Of a stretch of 64,000 bases of DNA, positions 8,415 through 16,300 are shown in pieces (position 1 is the first letter of the stretch; every line of letters begins with the position of its first letter). The DNA comes from Pontibacter pudoricolor (GTDB lineage Bacteria > Bacteroidota > Bacteroidia > Cytophagales > Hymenobacteraceae): NCBI RefSeq assembly GCF_010092985.1, contig NZ_CP048106.1, positions 744,001 to 808,000 of the forward strand, written 5' to 3'. The notes beneath the pieces were generated by a model that saw only the letters and a list, made by a program, of their open reading frames with translations, did no database searches and was not told the DNA's origin. The translations under genes were made by a program, and so were the position numbers.

Positions 8415-8974
8415 ATGAATTTCACTACTATTGAATATTTAAAGACTGGAACTCCTAAGCAACAGGAAGCATATGATGTGCTCACCAAATATTCAATTAT
8501 GGAATATTTGCAACCGTATTCTCCCATATTGGCGGGAACAATTCCGATAGACGTTGATATAGAAAACAGTGATTTAGACATTATTTGTTACTGGCAAAAT
8601 GCCGACGAGTTCAAGATTAACTTATGCAAATACTTCTACGGTTATAAAGACATTCAAATAGTTGATAAATTGGTTCGTGATCAACGTACCATAATTGCTA
8701 ATTTTAAAGTCTCAAACTTTGAGATTGAAATATTCGGACAGAATAAGCCTTCACAAGAGCAGTATGCCTACAGGCACATGGTAATAGAAAACTATCTTCT
8801 ACTGTCCAAGGGGAATCAATTCAGGCAAACCATTAGGGAACTTAAAGTTCAGGGATTTAAAACGGAGCCAGCTTTTGCCTATGCATTAGGATTGCAGGAG
8901 ACCCATATCTTGAACTTCTAAAAGAAGAAGAAAAATTGAAACCCTATCTGCCAACAAATGCTAAAAAGCATTAA
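8415..8974 (+). pseudogene. DUF4269 nucleotidyltransferase-like protein, frameshifted near its 3' end
   Basis: The open frame runs from ATG 8415 to a stop at 8919-8921 (168 residues) and ends with the odd tail ETHILNF. In the next frame, starting at 8900, the sequence continues as DPYLELLKEEEKLKPYLP and so on to a stop at 8972-8974. The DPY..LL ending is what DUF4269 proteins have, so one base appears to be lost at about 8894-8900 in the GCAGGAGACCC run. The rest is normal: a nucleotidyltransferase-type core with LAGTIPIDVDIENSDLDIIC (the DxD-like pair) and YAYRHMVIENYLLL. Family function is unproven. The protein may still be stable, since only about 25 terminal residues are affected. Confidence 0.7.
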
Positions 8975-9002
8975 AACGCATTTTAGCAAAGCCGTTAATT
9001 AA
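8954..9002 (+). other. Hairpin site with CAAC and CGTTA ends
   Basis: TGCTAAAA (8959-8966) pairs with TTTTAGCA (8981-8988) around a short loop, bracketed by CCAAC on the left and GCCGTTAATT on the right, ten or so bases before the methyltransferase start. The layout (AAC, stem, GTT, next gene) is that of a cassette recombination site, but the flanks fit the attC consensus only in part. It overlaps the corrected end of the DUF4269 frame. Confidence 0.3.
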
Positions 9003-9009
9003 CCTTACA

Positions 9010-9639
9010 ATGTCAAGCATACAAAAAGCCTACAATAGTTGGGCAGCGCAATATGACACCAACCAAAACCGCACCCGCGACCTGGAAGGAAAGGGTTTGC
9101 GAACTACACTGGCAACTATAGATTTTGAACGCGTACTGGAAATTGGCTGTGGGACCGGCAAGAACACCGTCTGGCTCCAGGAAAAAGCTACCCATGTAAC
9201 AGCTGTAGACTTTTCAGAAGAGATGCTTACAAAAGCGAAACAGAAAATCGCTTCTGATAGTGTTCAGTTCGTTCAGGCGGACATTACAAATAACTGGTCG
9301 TTTATTGATAAGAAGTATGAACTGATAACCTTTAGCCTCGTGCTGGAGCACATTGCTAACCTGGAACCTATTTTCAGGAAAGCTTCGGAAGTTTTGGTTT
9401 CCGGTGGACATGTTTATATAGGTGAGTTACATCCATTCAAACAATATACTGGCAGTAAAGCCCGCTTCGATACTGAAAATGGCCAACAAATACTGGAGTG
9501 CTACACCCACCATATTTCCGACTTCACACAAGCCGCCAAACAACACGGTTTTATAGTTGCAGATATCAACGAGTTCTTCGACGATAACGATCGCTCGCAG
9601 CTTCCCAGAATTTTAACTGTACTCTTGCAGAAAGTATAG
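9010..9639 (+). CDS. Class I SAM-dependent methyltransferase
   Basis: A 209-residue Rossmann-fold methyltransferase. Motif I is VLEIGCGTGKNTVWL (residues about 41-55), motif II VTAVDFSEEML, and the post-II motif VQFVQADITNNW. The methyltransf_11/25 core is complete, with LVLEHIANLEPIFRKASEVL and GGHVYIGELHPFKQY following. The small, general form does not reveal the substrate; the GELHPF segment occurs in small-molecule methyltransferases. The gene stands alone, with a palindromic site before it and a repeat-filled gap after it. Confidence 0.85.
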   Translation: MSSIQKAYNSWAAQYDTNQNRTRDLEGKGLRTTLATIDFERVLEIGCGTGKNTVWLQEKATHVTAVDFSEEMLTKAKQKIASDSVQFVQADITNNWSFIDKKYELITFSLVLEHIANLEPIFRKASEVLVSGGHVYIGELHPFKQYTGSKARFDTENGQQILECYTHHISDFTQAAKQHGFIVADINEFFDDNDRSQLPRILTVLLQKV

Positions 9640-9649
9640 CTCTTGTAAC

Positions 9650-10000
9650 ACAACAAGGTTCTCATTTATTCTACATACTGGCGACAACTATAGAACTATA
9701 GTAAGACTATAGCAAAGGCAGAAAATCCCCTCTTGGGATGGGGAGGGTTAGGTTAACTTCCTGCTTTGGATAAGAAGAGGTCAGGGGGTAGTTGGAAAGT
9801 TTTAGATCTATAGCGACAGCCTATGCTATTTCTGTCCCTATAGGGCCAGTTGAGTTACAAACTCAACACTATCGTTAAGTACGGGTTGCAAACCCGCGCC
9901 GGCAAAAACTAGTATAAACAACTATAGAACTATAGACTCAATTATAACAAAAGGTCAATCCTGAAAATCCTTTAATCCTGTGAATCCTGATTCAGACAAA
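9650..10000. repeat. Intergenic repeat mosaic (C, B and E modules joined by AACTATAG)
   Basis: No gene is seen here. Contents in order: AACTATAG/CTATAG spacers at 9686-9715; a G/C-tract module (9725-9775, CCCCTCTTGGGATGGGGAGG); the three-hairpin module at 9832-9903 (separate entry); more AACTATAG spacers; and an AATCCT tandem module at 9961-9998 that runs directly into the terminator of ychF. The same modules recur in every long gap of the window. Confidence 0.75.
9832..9903 (+). repeat. REP-like three-hairpin repeat, copy B1
   Basis: Three adjacent hairpins: CCCTATAGGG (9836-9845); GTTGAGTT-ACA-AACTCAAC (9849-9867); CGGGTT-GCA-AACCCG (9882-9896), followed by the constant end CGCGCCGGC. Other copies are at 12029-12102, 21533-21608 and 25776-25894. 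The arm sequences differ between copies but remain complementary. Confidence 0.65.
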
Positions 10001-10003
10001 AAC

Positions 10004-10034
10004 AAAAAAGGGCAACTATAAAGCTGCCCTTTTC
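10004..10034 (-). terminator. Rho-independent terminator of ychF
   Basis: On the minus strand GGGCA and TGCCC form the stem around a loop that contains TATAGTT, followed by TTTTTTG. It lies 20 bases after the ychF stop codon. Confidence 0.8.
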
Positions 10035-10053
10035 TATATTTCAAAAGTATAAA

Positions 10054-11151
10054 CTATACGTTGAAACGGAAGTGCATAATGTCACCATCCTGTACCACAT
10101 ATTCTTTACCTTCTACAGCCATTTTACCGGCTTCTTTTATCTTCGCTTCTGACTTATACTCCTGGTAGTCTTTTAGTTTGATAACCTCGGCACGGATAAA
10201 GCCTTTTTCAAAATCTGTATGAATTACACCGGCCGCTGCAGGCGCTTTCCAGCCTTTACCAATCGTCCAGGCACGTACTTCTTTTACACCTGCTGTAAAG
10301 TAAGTGATCAGGTTCAGTAAACTATAAGACGCCTTTATCAGCTTGCTCAAACCAGACTCTTTCAGGTTATATTCTGCCAAAAACATCTCCTTTTCCTCTT
10401 CGTCAGTAAGCTCTGCGATCTGCGCCTCAATAGAAGCCGAGATCAGAACAACTTCAGCATTTTCAGCTTTCACATGTTCTTCCAGTGCTTTCGAGAACTG
10501 ATTACCAGTGTTAACAGATTCCTCGTCTACGTTAGCGGCATAGATCACCGGCTTAGCTGTAAGCAGGTTAAGGTCCTCTACAGCTTCTTTGTCTTCATCA
10601 GTTGCATCAAGGCTACGCGCGTTCAGACCAGCCTCCAGATGGGTCTTGTATTTCTCCAGGCTGGCATACTCTTTCTTTGCTTTTGCATCGCCTGCTTTTG
10701 CGGAGCGCTGCACTTTCAGCAATTTCTTGTCAACAGACTCCAGGTCTTTTAACTGCAGCTCTGTATCTATAATTTCTTTATCTGAGATCGGATCCACTTT
10801 ACCGGCAACGTGCACAATGTTCGGGTCCTCGAAGCAACGTACTACGTGTATAATGGCATCCACTTCTCGTATGTTTGCCAGGAATTTGTTGCCCAGACCT
10901 TCGCCTTTACTAGCACCTTTTACCAACCCGGCAATGTCAACAAACTCAATTACAGTTGGTAACACACGCTCAGGATGCACTAATTCCTCCAGTATCTGCA
11001 AACGCTCATCAGGTACGGTAATTACGCCCACGTTTGGCTCAATGGTACAGAAAGGGTAGTTGGCAGATTCTGCCTTGGCGTTAGAAATAGCGTTAAATAA
11101 AGTTGACTTACCTACGTTTGGCAAGCCCACGATGCCGCATCTTAATCCCAT
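10054..11151 (-). CDS. ychF: Redox-regulated ATPase/GTPase YchF (OLA1 family)
   Basis: 365 residues, the usual length. An Obg-like P-loop protein that binds ribosomes and, in this family, prefers ATP to GTP. The G domain has G1 GLPNVGKSTLFNAIS, G3 DIAGLVKGASKGEGLGNKFL and a G4 position NVDEES in place of NKxD, which is the YchF signature for relaxed nucleotide choice. A coiled-coil insert (about 130-200) and a C-terminal TGS domain (TIGKGWKAPAAAGVIHTDFEKGFIRAEVI) complete it. It is transcribed alone, with a -7 type box just upstream and a clear terminator downstream. Confidence 0.97.
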   Translation of the reverse strand: MGLRCGIVGLPNVGKSTLFNAISNAKAESANYPFCTIEPNVGVITVPDERLQILEELVHPERVLPTVIEFVDIAGLVKGASKGEGLGNKFLANIREVDAIIHVVRCFEDPNIVHVAGKVDPISDKEIIDTELQLKDLESVDKKLLKVQRSAKAGDAKAKKEYASLEKYKTHLEAGLNARSLDATDEDKEAVEDLNLLTAKPVIYAANVDEESVNTGNQFSKALEEHVKAENAEVVLISASIEAQIAELTDEEEKEMFLAEYNLKESGLSKLIKASYSLLNLITYFTAGVKEVRAWTIGKGWKAPAAAGVIHTDFEKGFIRAEVIKLKDYQEYKSEAKIKEAGKMAVEGKEYVVQDGDIMHFRFNV

Positions 11152-11178
11152 GTATCTTTAGTTCTTAATTTCAGGGGG

Positions 11179-11186
11179 CAAAGATA
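11179..11186 (-). promoter_or_regulatory. Bacteroidota-type -7 box for ychF
   Basis: The minus strand reads TATCTTTG, a full match to the Bacteroidota primary-sigma -7 consensus TAnnTTTG, 28 bases before the ychF ATG. No good -33 TTG is visible at the usual spacing. Confidence 0.45.
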
Positions 11187-11382
11187 CGATTTTTTGTGGA
11201 TTGATTTATAGTTGAAATTAAAGTGTTGGAGTGGGGCAAATGTATCTTTTTTATAGTCATTCTGAGATGAGAGTAGAAGAGAGTCAGCAAAGTTGTGAGG
11301 AATCATATTTCCCCTTTAGTTTGTCTTTTGTCATTTTGACGTTAGGAGAAATCTGAGTGCTATAGTTTGATTTTCTACTCCT

Positions 11383-11697
11383 TGAACCAAGCCTTTTCTT
11401 CCATAGCGTTCTTTAATCCTGGGAGCTCTAACAACCTACCGATCTATAGTTGGCTTTGGTGCCCTCATGGCCGGGAGGCCCCGTCTTCGGGCATCGCGCT
11501 GCTGCTTTCTTGCTACCCTCGCTCTGCTCGGGTTGCCTTGCGGCAGCGCAACAAATCAAAGGCGCTCAACCCAAAGACTGTGATCAGTTCGATAGTAACT
11601 CTATAGTTTAAAGGAGAAGCTATAGTTGAATCGCCTTATCGTGGTCATAATTCCGTAGGGACAGGTCGCGACCTGTCCGCTCCTGGTCTGCAACTAT
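11383..11697 (+). repeat. Structured intergenic repeat A, copy A1
   Basis: First of four copies (others at 20953-21262, 44716-45024 minus, 58212-58537). The GC-rich core runs from 11452 to 11594. It has an outer stem (TGCTTT-C-TTGC at 11503-11513 against 11548-11558, one extra mismatch in this copy), a hairpin ACCC/GGGT, and a hairpin TGCC-TTGC-GGCA. The 20-base palindrome GGACAGGTCGCGACCTGTCC follows at 11659-11678, 64 bases after the core. Confidence 0.75.
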
Positions 11698-12028
11698 AGC
11701 AAATTCAGCTTTCTCCCACTGGTCAAAATAACAGTTGGGCAAGCAGTAGCAGAAAAGTCCCCCTTCGAAGGGGCAGGGGGGTGACAAACGGAAACTAAAA
11801 AACGATAACTAAAACTATAGCAACAGCCGCAATTCCCTCCCGGGAGGGCAGGGGTGGGTTAAAACAGTAACTATAAAACAATATTCAAAACTATAGCAAA
11901 GGCTAAAAGCTCCTTCCCCTGTTTTTAGGGGAAGGCTGGGAAGGGGTAAAACCACAACTATAAAACTATACCAATCACCTTTATCCCAAAAATCCATAAA
12001 TCTCCCTTAATCCCGGTTCAGACAATGC

Positions 12029-12102
12029 CTGTCCCTGACGGGCCAGTTGAGTCAGGAGACTCAACGCCATAGTTAGTCACGAGCGGGGACGCTCGCGCCA
12101 GC
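12029..12102 (+). repeat. REP-like three-hairpin repeat, copy B2
   Basis: The hairpins are GTTGAGTC-AGGA-GACTCAAC (12046-12065) and GAGCG-GGGA-CGCTC (12081-12094), after a first weak CCCTGACGGG. The constant tail CGCGCCAGC follows. Compared with B1, both arms of the third hairpin have changed while pairing is kept. Confidence 0.65.
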
Positions 12103-12343
12103 ATCATAGATTATAGAACTATAGCTCCACCTTAAATTTCCACTTCTGGTATGGGAGAAGGGGTAAAACCCCAATTATAGCAATGGCCCAAAAAACTCCC
12201 ATCTTTATTCTAGCTTGAAGTGATCTTGAAAGTAGCGATCGTAGCACTGAGGGCTGGGGTGGTTGGATAACGGGTACTATAGACATAAACATCAACTACA
12301 GTAGAAACCTTAGAAATCAACATCACCCATTGAGATGAAAAGC

Positions 12344-12371
12344 AAAAAAGCCTGTAGCGTTAACTACAGGC
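12344..12371 (-). terminator. Terminator of the PUR-protein gene
   Basis: GCCTGTAG (12350-12357) and CTACAGGC (12364-12371) form an 8-base stem, with a T6 run on the minus strand after it. It lies 33 bases past the stop codon of the gene at 12404. Confidence 0.85.
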
Positions 12372-12403
12372 TCTTTCAGTATTTTATAAAGCAGGAGTGT
12401 AGG

Positions 12404-12769
12404 TTACTCCCACTTGAGTTCTTCATCAAAAGTTGCGTCGGCAGATACGGTTACGGGCTCCGTTGATTCCATCGTTTCCATCGTTTCAGATGCCTCTAAA
12501 GCAGCAAGTGCTTCCTCGGTTAGCAGCTCAGATTTAACGTGCTCAATTGTTCCCTGCAGTGCTTCCATAAATTTCACAAAGTCTTCTTTATAAAGAAAGA
12601 TCTTGTGCTTTTCGTACGAGAAGGTCTCATCTTTGAACTTTCTTTTACTCTCTGTGATGGTCACATAGAAGTCGTTTGAGCGAGTTGATTTCACATCAAA
12701 GAAATACGTTCTCTTCCCGGCTCTTACTCTTTGGGAATAAATTTCTGCTTTTTCGTTGTTCTCTTCCAC
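12404..12769 (-). CDS. PUR-family DNA/RNA-binding protein (DUF3276)
   Basis: 121 residues. The first 85 (SQRVRAGKRTYFFDVKSTRS, NDFYVTITESKRKF, KHKIFLYKEDFVKFMEAL) form the PUR repeat found in Bacteroidota and spirochaete single-repeat homologues of Pur-alpha, which bind single-stranded nucleic acid as dimers. The tail is acidic and Ser/Thr/Glu-rich with an irregular ESMET-type repeat, then ELKWE. The start is GTG at 12767-12769, not ATG; the MEENNEKAEIYSQRV reading begins there and fits homologues. It has its own terminator, is divergent from the RlpA-like gene, and probably acts as a nucleoid or regulatory protein. Confidence 0.88.
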   Translation of the reverse strand: MEENNEKAEIYSQRVRAGKRTYFFDVKSTRSNDFYVTITESKRKFKDETFSYEKHKIFLYKEDFVKFMEALQGTIEHVKSELLTEEALAALEASETMETMESTEPVTVSADATFDEELKWE

Positions 12770-12870
12770 CGTTTATAAGACGTTAAATTCAACTTAATGA
12801 ACCTAAAAGTAACATATAGAATTGATATATAAAAATTTTTGAATTTAAAATCGATATTAAATTTTTCTAT

Positions 12871-12878
12871 TATATTTG
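12871..12878 (+). promoter_or_regulatory. Bacteroidota-type -7 box for the RlpA-like gene
   Basis: TATATTTG matches TAnnTTTG and lies 24 bases before the ATG at 12902, in a very AT-rich stretch. The -33 element is not clear. Confidence 0.4.
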
Positions 12879-12901
12879 GCCCCGGACCAAAATAGTAAAT
12901 C

Positions 12902-13312
12902 ATGAATTTATGTTCAATTTTACTAGTATTCCTTCTCTCTTTTTCATCGGGTAACACCACCTATATAGCTAACGGTAAGGCATCTTACTACGCCGACCGT
13001 ATGCAGGGGCAGCGCACTGCCAGCGGCGAACGCTACGACAAAACACAGTTGACTGCCGCGCATCCAACACTTCCTTTCAACACTTTTGTAGAGGTTACCA
13101 ACCTGGCAAATGGCAAATCGGTTATAGTTAAAATAAACGATCGTATGCCGAAAGGTAGCCGCATCATAGATCTGTCCAGAGCTGCTGCAAAAGAGATCGA
13201 TATGATTCGTGCCGGTGTAGGTAAGGTAACTTTAAAAGAAGTAAACCCAATGGAAGAGCAACAAGAAGTGCCTTTTGCCGTTTCAGAAGCAAAGCCAGAT
13301 AAAACCAACTAA
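12902..13312 (+). CDS. RlpA-like double-psi beta-barrel protein
   Basis: 136 residues with a short signal peptide (about 1-18) and a double-psi beta-barrel domain: [19 protein letters not shown], then [40 protein letters not shown]. The catalytic-type Asp of the family is in the KINDRMP segment. RlpA proteins bind or cleave glycan strands without stem peptides, usually at the septum; this one has no SPOR domain, so septal targeting is not evident. It ends 10 bases before the DUF58 gene, forming a two-gene operon. Confidence 0.85.
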   Translation: MNLCSILLVFLLSFSSGNTTYIANGKASYYADRMQGQRTASGERYDKTQLTAAHPTLPFNTFVEVTNLANGKSVIVKINDRMPKGSRIIDLSRAAAKEIDMIRAGVGKVTLKEVNPMEEQQEVPFAVSEAKPDKTN

Positions 13313-13322
13313 TATGTAGCCC

Positions 13323-14234
13323 ATGAAGCAGCCCATCACCCTTGCCGATGTTCAGAAATTTGAGAACATGGAGTTTCTGGCAAAGCAGTTGGTGGAAGGC
13401 TTTATTACCGGTTTGCATCAGTCGCCGTACCATGGTTTCTCGGTAGAGTTTTCGGAGCACCGCCTGTATAATAGCGGCGAAAGTACCCGCCACATCGACT
13501 GGAAAGTTTTTGCCCGCACCGACAAGCTTTTTGTTAAGCGCTACGAAGAAGAAACCAACCTCCGCTGCCACCTTTTACTGGATGTGTCGCCGTCCATGTA
13601 CTACCCTACAGACTCGCATGGTAAGATAAAATTCAGTATACTTTGTGCAGCGGCTATTGCGACCGTTTTGCGCAAACAGCGCGATGCCGTTGGGTTGGTA
13701 ACGTTTGCTGATACCATTCAACTACAAACGCCGGTTCGCTCCACGGCTTCTCATTTGCACACCTTATTACTGCTGCTTCAACAGCAATTAGAGGCTAAGC
13801 CGGCCCTCTCCGGAACCGAAGTGCCAGGAGTCATTCACCAGATCGCGCAGCAAATTCCTAAACGGTCTCTGGTTATTATTTTCAGTGATATGCTGGGGCG
13901 CAATGAGGATATGGACACTACTTTTTCGGCATTACAGCACCTGAAACACCAGAAACACGAAGTGCTGATTTTCCATGTGATGGACCGCAAAACGGAAGAA
14001 GAGTTTGACTTTGCCGAGCGGCCCTACATTTTTGTGGATATAGAGACAGGGCAGGAGCTGAAGTTGCAGCCATCGCAGGTGCGCGACAACTATAAAACGG
14101 CTGTTGCGAACTATAAACGCGAGCTTGCGCTAAAGTGTGGCCAGTATAAAATAGATTTTGTGCCTGTAGATATCAGCGAGCCTTTTGATAAGGTGCTGTA
14201 TAGTTACCTGGTAAAACGGGCGAAGGTGCGTTAA
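13323..14234 (+). CDS. DUF58 domain protein
   Basis: 303 residues. The DUF58 signature is complete: GEDTRxIDW-type motif as GESTRHIDWKVFARTD, then KRYEEETNL, and a von Willebrand A-like half with DVSPSMYYP (MIDAS-like DxSxS), LVTFADTIQ and VIIFSDML. DUF58 proteins usually sit with MoxR ATPases and VWA proteins; here the neighbour is an RlpA-like gene instead. A second DUF58 gene, at 32325-33206, lies in a Bat-type operon. Role likely in metal-dependent complex assembly or envelope stress, by family context only. Confidence 0.88.
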   Translation: MKQPITLADVQKFENMEFLAKQLVEGFITGLHQSPYHGFSVEFSEHRLYNSGESTRHIDWKVFARTDKLFVKRYEEETNLRCHLLLDVSPSMYYPTDSHGKIKFSILCAAAIATVLRKQRDAVGLVTFADTIQLQTPVRSTASHLHTLLLLLQQQLEAKPALSGTEVPGVIHQIAQQIPKRSLVIIFSDMLGRNEDMDTTFSALQHLKHQKHEVLIFHVMDRKTEEEFDFAERPYIFVDIETGQELKLQPSQVRDNYKTAVANYKRELALKCGQYKIDFVPVDISEPFDKVLYSYLVKRAKVR

Positions 14235-14235
14235 G

Positions 14236-14619
14236 CTAACTATAATCCTGTAACCGGATGATTTTACCATCCTCAATAGTAAATACAGACTTTCCTTTCA
14301 ACTCCAGCTTATCGCAGGCTTTCATCCCGTTTGGTAAATCTATTGCAAGTATAGCTGAGTAGTCTATTTGTGCGTCGGCTTTAGTATCAGTTATAGTTAG
14401 CTGCGTAATTTTCTGCTCGCGGTGTTTAAAGTATTTGGTAGCTACTTCAGCCTGCTGCTTAAAGGCTTTTGTACCTTTTATACTTAGCGTCACTTCTCCA
14501 TTCGCAATATTCTCAAATTCAATATCAGGGTGTAACTGCGCAATCATGGCTTCTACATCAAAGTTGTTGTAGGCTGCGATGTAGGTTTCTATAGTTTGTT
14601 GGATGGCGGAGTTTGGCAT
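14236..14619 (-). CDS. SnoaL/NTF2-like protein
   Basis: 127 residues of the NTF2-like alpha+beta cone fold: IQQTIETYIAAYNNFDVEAM, LHPDIEFENIANGEVTLSIK, KTELKGKSVFTIEDGKI-like end. Such proteins are small-molecule isomerases, hydrolases or ligand binders, and the sequence does not say which. It converges with the DUF58 gene, with stops two bases apart. A palindromic site with a CACGTTAGAA end lies just before its start, like those ahead of other accessory genes here. Confidence 0.75.
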   Translation of the reverse strand: MPNSAIQQTIETYIAAYNNFDVEAMIAQLHPDIEFENIANGEVTLSIKGTKAFKQQAEVATKYFKHREQKITQLTITDTKADAQIDYSAILAIDLPNGMKACDKLELKGKSVFTIEDGKIIRLQDYS

Positions 14620-14631
14620 GTGAATTTTTAT

Positions 14632-14690
14632 TTCTAACGTGTTGGGCTATGCGGCTGCAAAGCTGCCGTATAGGTTGTGTTGTACCATAC
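14632..14690 (-). other. attC-like hairpin site before the SnoaL-like gene
   Basis: On the minus strand the order is ACACAAC, CTATACGGC, a 9-base loop, GCCGCATAG, CCCAACAC, GTTAGAA, then the gene start after about 15 bases. Against the integron cores RYYYAAC and GTTRRRY the ends score six of seven each. The two inner arms pair with one mismatch. No integrase is present in the window. Confidence 0.35.
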
Positions 14691-14709
14691 TTTTCTGCTT
14701 AAGAAGATA

Positions 14710-16008
14710 TTATAAAGTCTGCTCTTGCCTGGCAAGTGGAATAAAGGTTTTCTCAAAAATATCTTCTGTGTAGAAAAGGCCGTCCATTACCTGTGGCAAT
14801 CTCATGCGCATTTCTTTATACCCGAAGGGCCTTGCAACCAAAGGGTCTAGTAGCCATTGAGGGAGATCGGTTTTGTTAAAATCAAGAAACAAATATGGCT
14901 GATTGGTCTGTCCAAACACATATTCTATACTATTTAGCTTATGTTTTTTTACGTTTATCAGGGGAAAGAAAAGAAGTTTCCCGATTTTTCCCTTATAGCC
15001 TGTGAAACCAATATTATAGTATTTTTCACCATAGGATTGCTTTATATAATCCCCTAATCTCAGATTCTGCTGATAAAATTCACGTTCAATGTTTACTCCA
15101 TTGTAAGTAAGGTGAGAAGAAGCAGCCCATACAACCACTTTTTGTCCTTTATACAACTGGCTTTGTAAAAAAGCCAGGTTAGCTCCCATTTGCCTGTCCC
15201 GCACCTGCTCGTTTGAAAATCTTTTGGATATTTCTGCAAGCGTACTATGCATGAATTGCTGCCAAAACAGATGTTCCTGCTGACTTATTTCCCGTGAGGC
15301 GGCCTTGCCTTTTACGTCTTTAAGAATATTCCTGAGCTCTGTCTTCAGAATCAGGGTATCGGCAGCGCTGGGTTTGGTTAGGTAATCTGAGATGGCTATA
15401 GTGCGCTCTAACGCAGCACTAAAAGCAGACCACTTAGCAGTATCCTGAACAGTTGCTGATTCAACGACTTGCAGGTAATCTTTAAAGTCGTGAAGCAGAC
15501 TATTCTTAGAATAGGTGCCTGAGAACTTGCAGTCTATACCAGCGAGTATTAGAGGCTTATCTGTATCTTTTTGTTTATCAATGTATTTAAAAAGCTCTTC
15601 TGTTTCCTTGCTAATCCAGAAAGGATAAATGGATTTCCTGGCTGCCTCTATGGTAATCTCTCCATTTTGTATTTCCTGCCATGCCTTATAGCAATCATAG
15701 AAGCCACTTTCGAAAGCGATAACACTAAAGCCCATCTCCTGGTGCAGGAATTTAATAAGCCTGGTTTTGGCCTTGAAAGTGTGGCCGTCATGATGGGTCT
15801 GTTCCCCAAGGCCTACAATTTCTACATGCTCCAGGCTTTTCTTAAGCAGGGCTAAGTCAGAATAATCTTCATTAAGTGGTTCTATGTTGTTTACTACAAC
15901 TGCATTTTCTTTAATGTAGGCCAATCGGTCAATATTCGATTGCGCAAACACCTGAAGTGATGGACAAAGCAGTAAAAATAGTAGAAGTAATGTCTTTATA
16001 TTTCTCAT
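14710..16008 (-). CDS. Erythromycin-esterase family protein, secreted
   Basis: 432 residues. A signal peptide (about 1-22, LLLLFLLLCPSLQVFAQ) precedes an erythromycin-esterase domain: VGLGEQTHHDGHTFKAKTRL (catalytic Glu/His region), FSVIAFESGFYDCYKAW, PLILAGIDCKFSG and VVWAASSHLTYNG. In EreA/EreB these regions make the metal-independent His/Glu active site that opens the macrolide lactone. Bacteroidota also have many relatives of unknown substrate, so resistance cannot be claimed. Export to the periplasm is unusual for classic Ere enzymes. It is flanked by palindromic sites and lies next to an insertion sequence, so transfer is likely. Confidence 0.82.
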   Translation of the reverse strand: MRNIKTLLLLFLLLCPSLQVFAQSNIDRLAYIKENAVVVNNIEPLNEDYSDLALLKKSLEHVEIVGLGEQTHHDGHTFKAKTRLIKFLHQEMGFSVIAFESGFYDCYKAWQEIQNGEITIEAARKSIYPFWISKETEELFKYIDKQKDTDKPLILAGIDCKFSGTYSKNSLLHDFKDYLQVVESATVQDTAKWSAFSAALERTIAISDYLTKPSAADTLILKTELRNILKDVKGKAASREISQQEHLFWQQFMHSTLAEISKRFSNEQVRDRQMGANLAFLQSQLYKGQKVVVWAASSHLTYNGVNIEREFYQQNLRLGDYIKQSYGEKYYNIGFTGYKGKIGKLLFFPLINVKKHKLNSIEYVFGQTNQPYLFLDFNKTDLPQWLLDPLVARPFGYKEMRMRLPQVMDGLFYTEDIFEKTFIPLARQEQTL

Positions 16009-16019
16009 AAATTAAGTTT

Positions 16020-16075
16020 GGTACAACGTCTCTGCTATAAGGTGGTGTAGCTAACTTATAGGTTTTGTTGTGGTA
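16020..16075 (-). other. Palindromic site before the erythromycin-esterase gene
   Basis: On the minus strand: CCACAAC, then CTATAAG, a short loop, CTTATAG, and GACGTTGTAC, followed by the gene start. It resembles the sites at 8346, 8954 and 14632. The outer ends fit the attC cores only in part. Confidence 0.3.
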
Positions 16076-16083
16076 TGTTGTTT

Positions 16084-16300
16084 TTAGATTTGTGCTATTT
16101 CTATTATTGAAATAATGCTCATTAGCAACCCAAAGGCTATCCCGAAAACGAGTATTCCTGCAGGCATTTCATAAGCTGTTCTGGTACTTGGCTTCAGAAA
16201 CAGGAATATCAAGCCCAACAAGATGATTGGTATAGTAATAAAGAAAAAGAAAGTCCACCATGTAGGAATGAGATTTAGAGTAATGGCGGGAGTGTAATTT
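16084..16300 (-). pseudogene. C-terminal remnant of a small membrane protein cut by the insertion sequence
   Basis: The minus strand is open from the insertion-sequence end to the stop at 16084-16086 and encodes about 72 residues: PAITLNLIPTWWTFFFF, a helix IPIILLGLIFLFL, then TRTAYEMPAGI and a second helix FGIAFGLLMSIISII. It has no start of its own in a sensible place. Two hydrophobic helices with normal codon use suggest a real protein whose N-terminal half lay beyond the element. Confidence 0.55.

Larger units (their letters stand above)
11200..12340. repeat. Long intergenic repeat mosaic
   Basis: No gene is supported. In order: a GTCATT...GAGAAATCT module seen in many gaps (11258-11362); the structured repeat A1 (11383-11697); three G/C-tract modules (about 11750-11785, 11830-11865, 11908-11955); an AATCC module (11986-12022); the three-hairpin repeat B2 (12029-12102); and AACTATAG or CTATAG spacers between almost every pair. 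The open frames at 11367-11606 and 11815-11997 are by-products of the repeats. Confidence 0.75.

Noticed and set aside
11367-11606. Open frame of 79 codons in repeat A1, with look-alikes at 21022-21261 and 44805-45026
   Set aside because: They share residues only where the repeat is identical. In copy A2 the frame differs, while base pairing is kept. A structured non-coding element explains the similarity better.
14632-16075. Canonical integron attC sites
   Set aside because: The ends miss RYYYAAC and GTTRRRY by at least one base each, stems differ, and no IntI is present. Listed only as attC-like.
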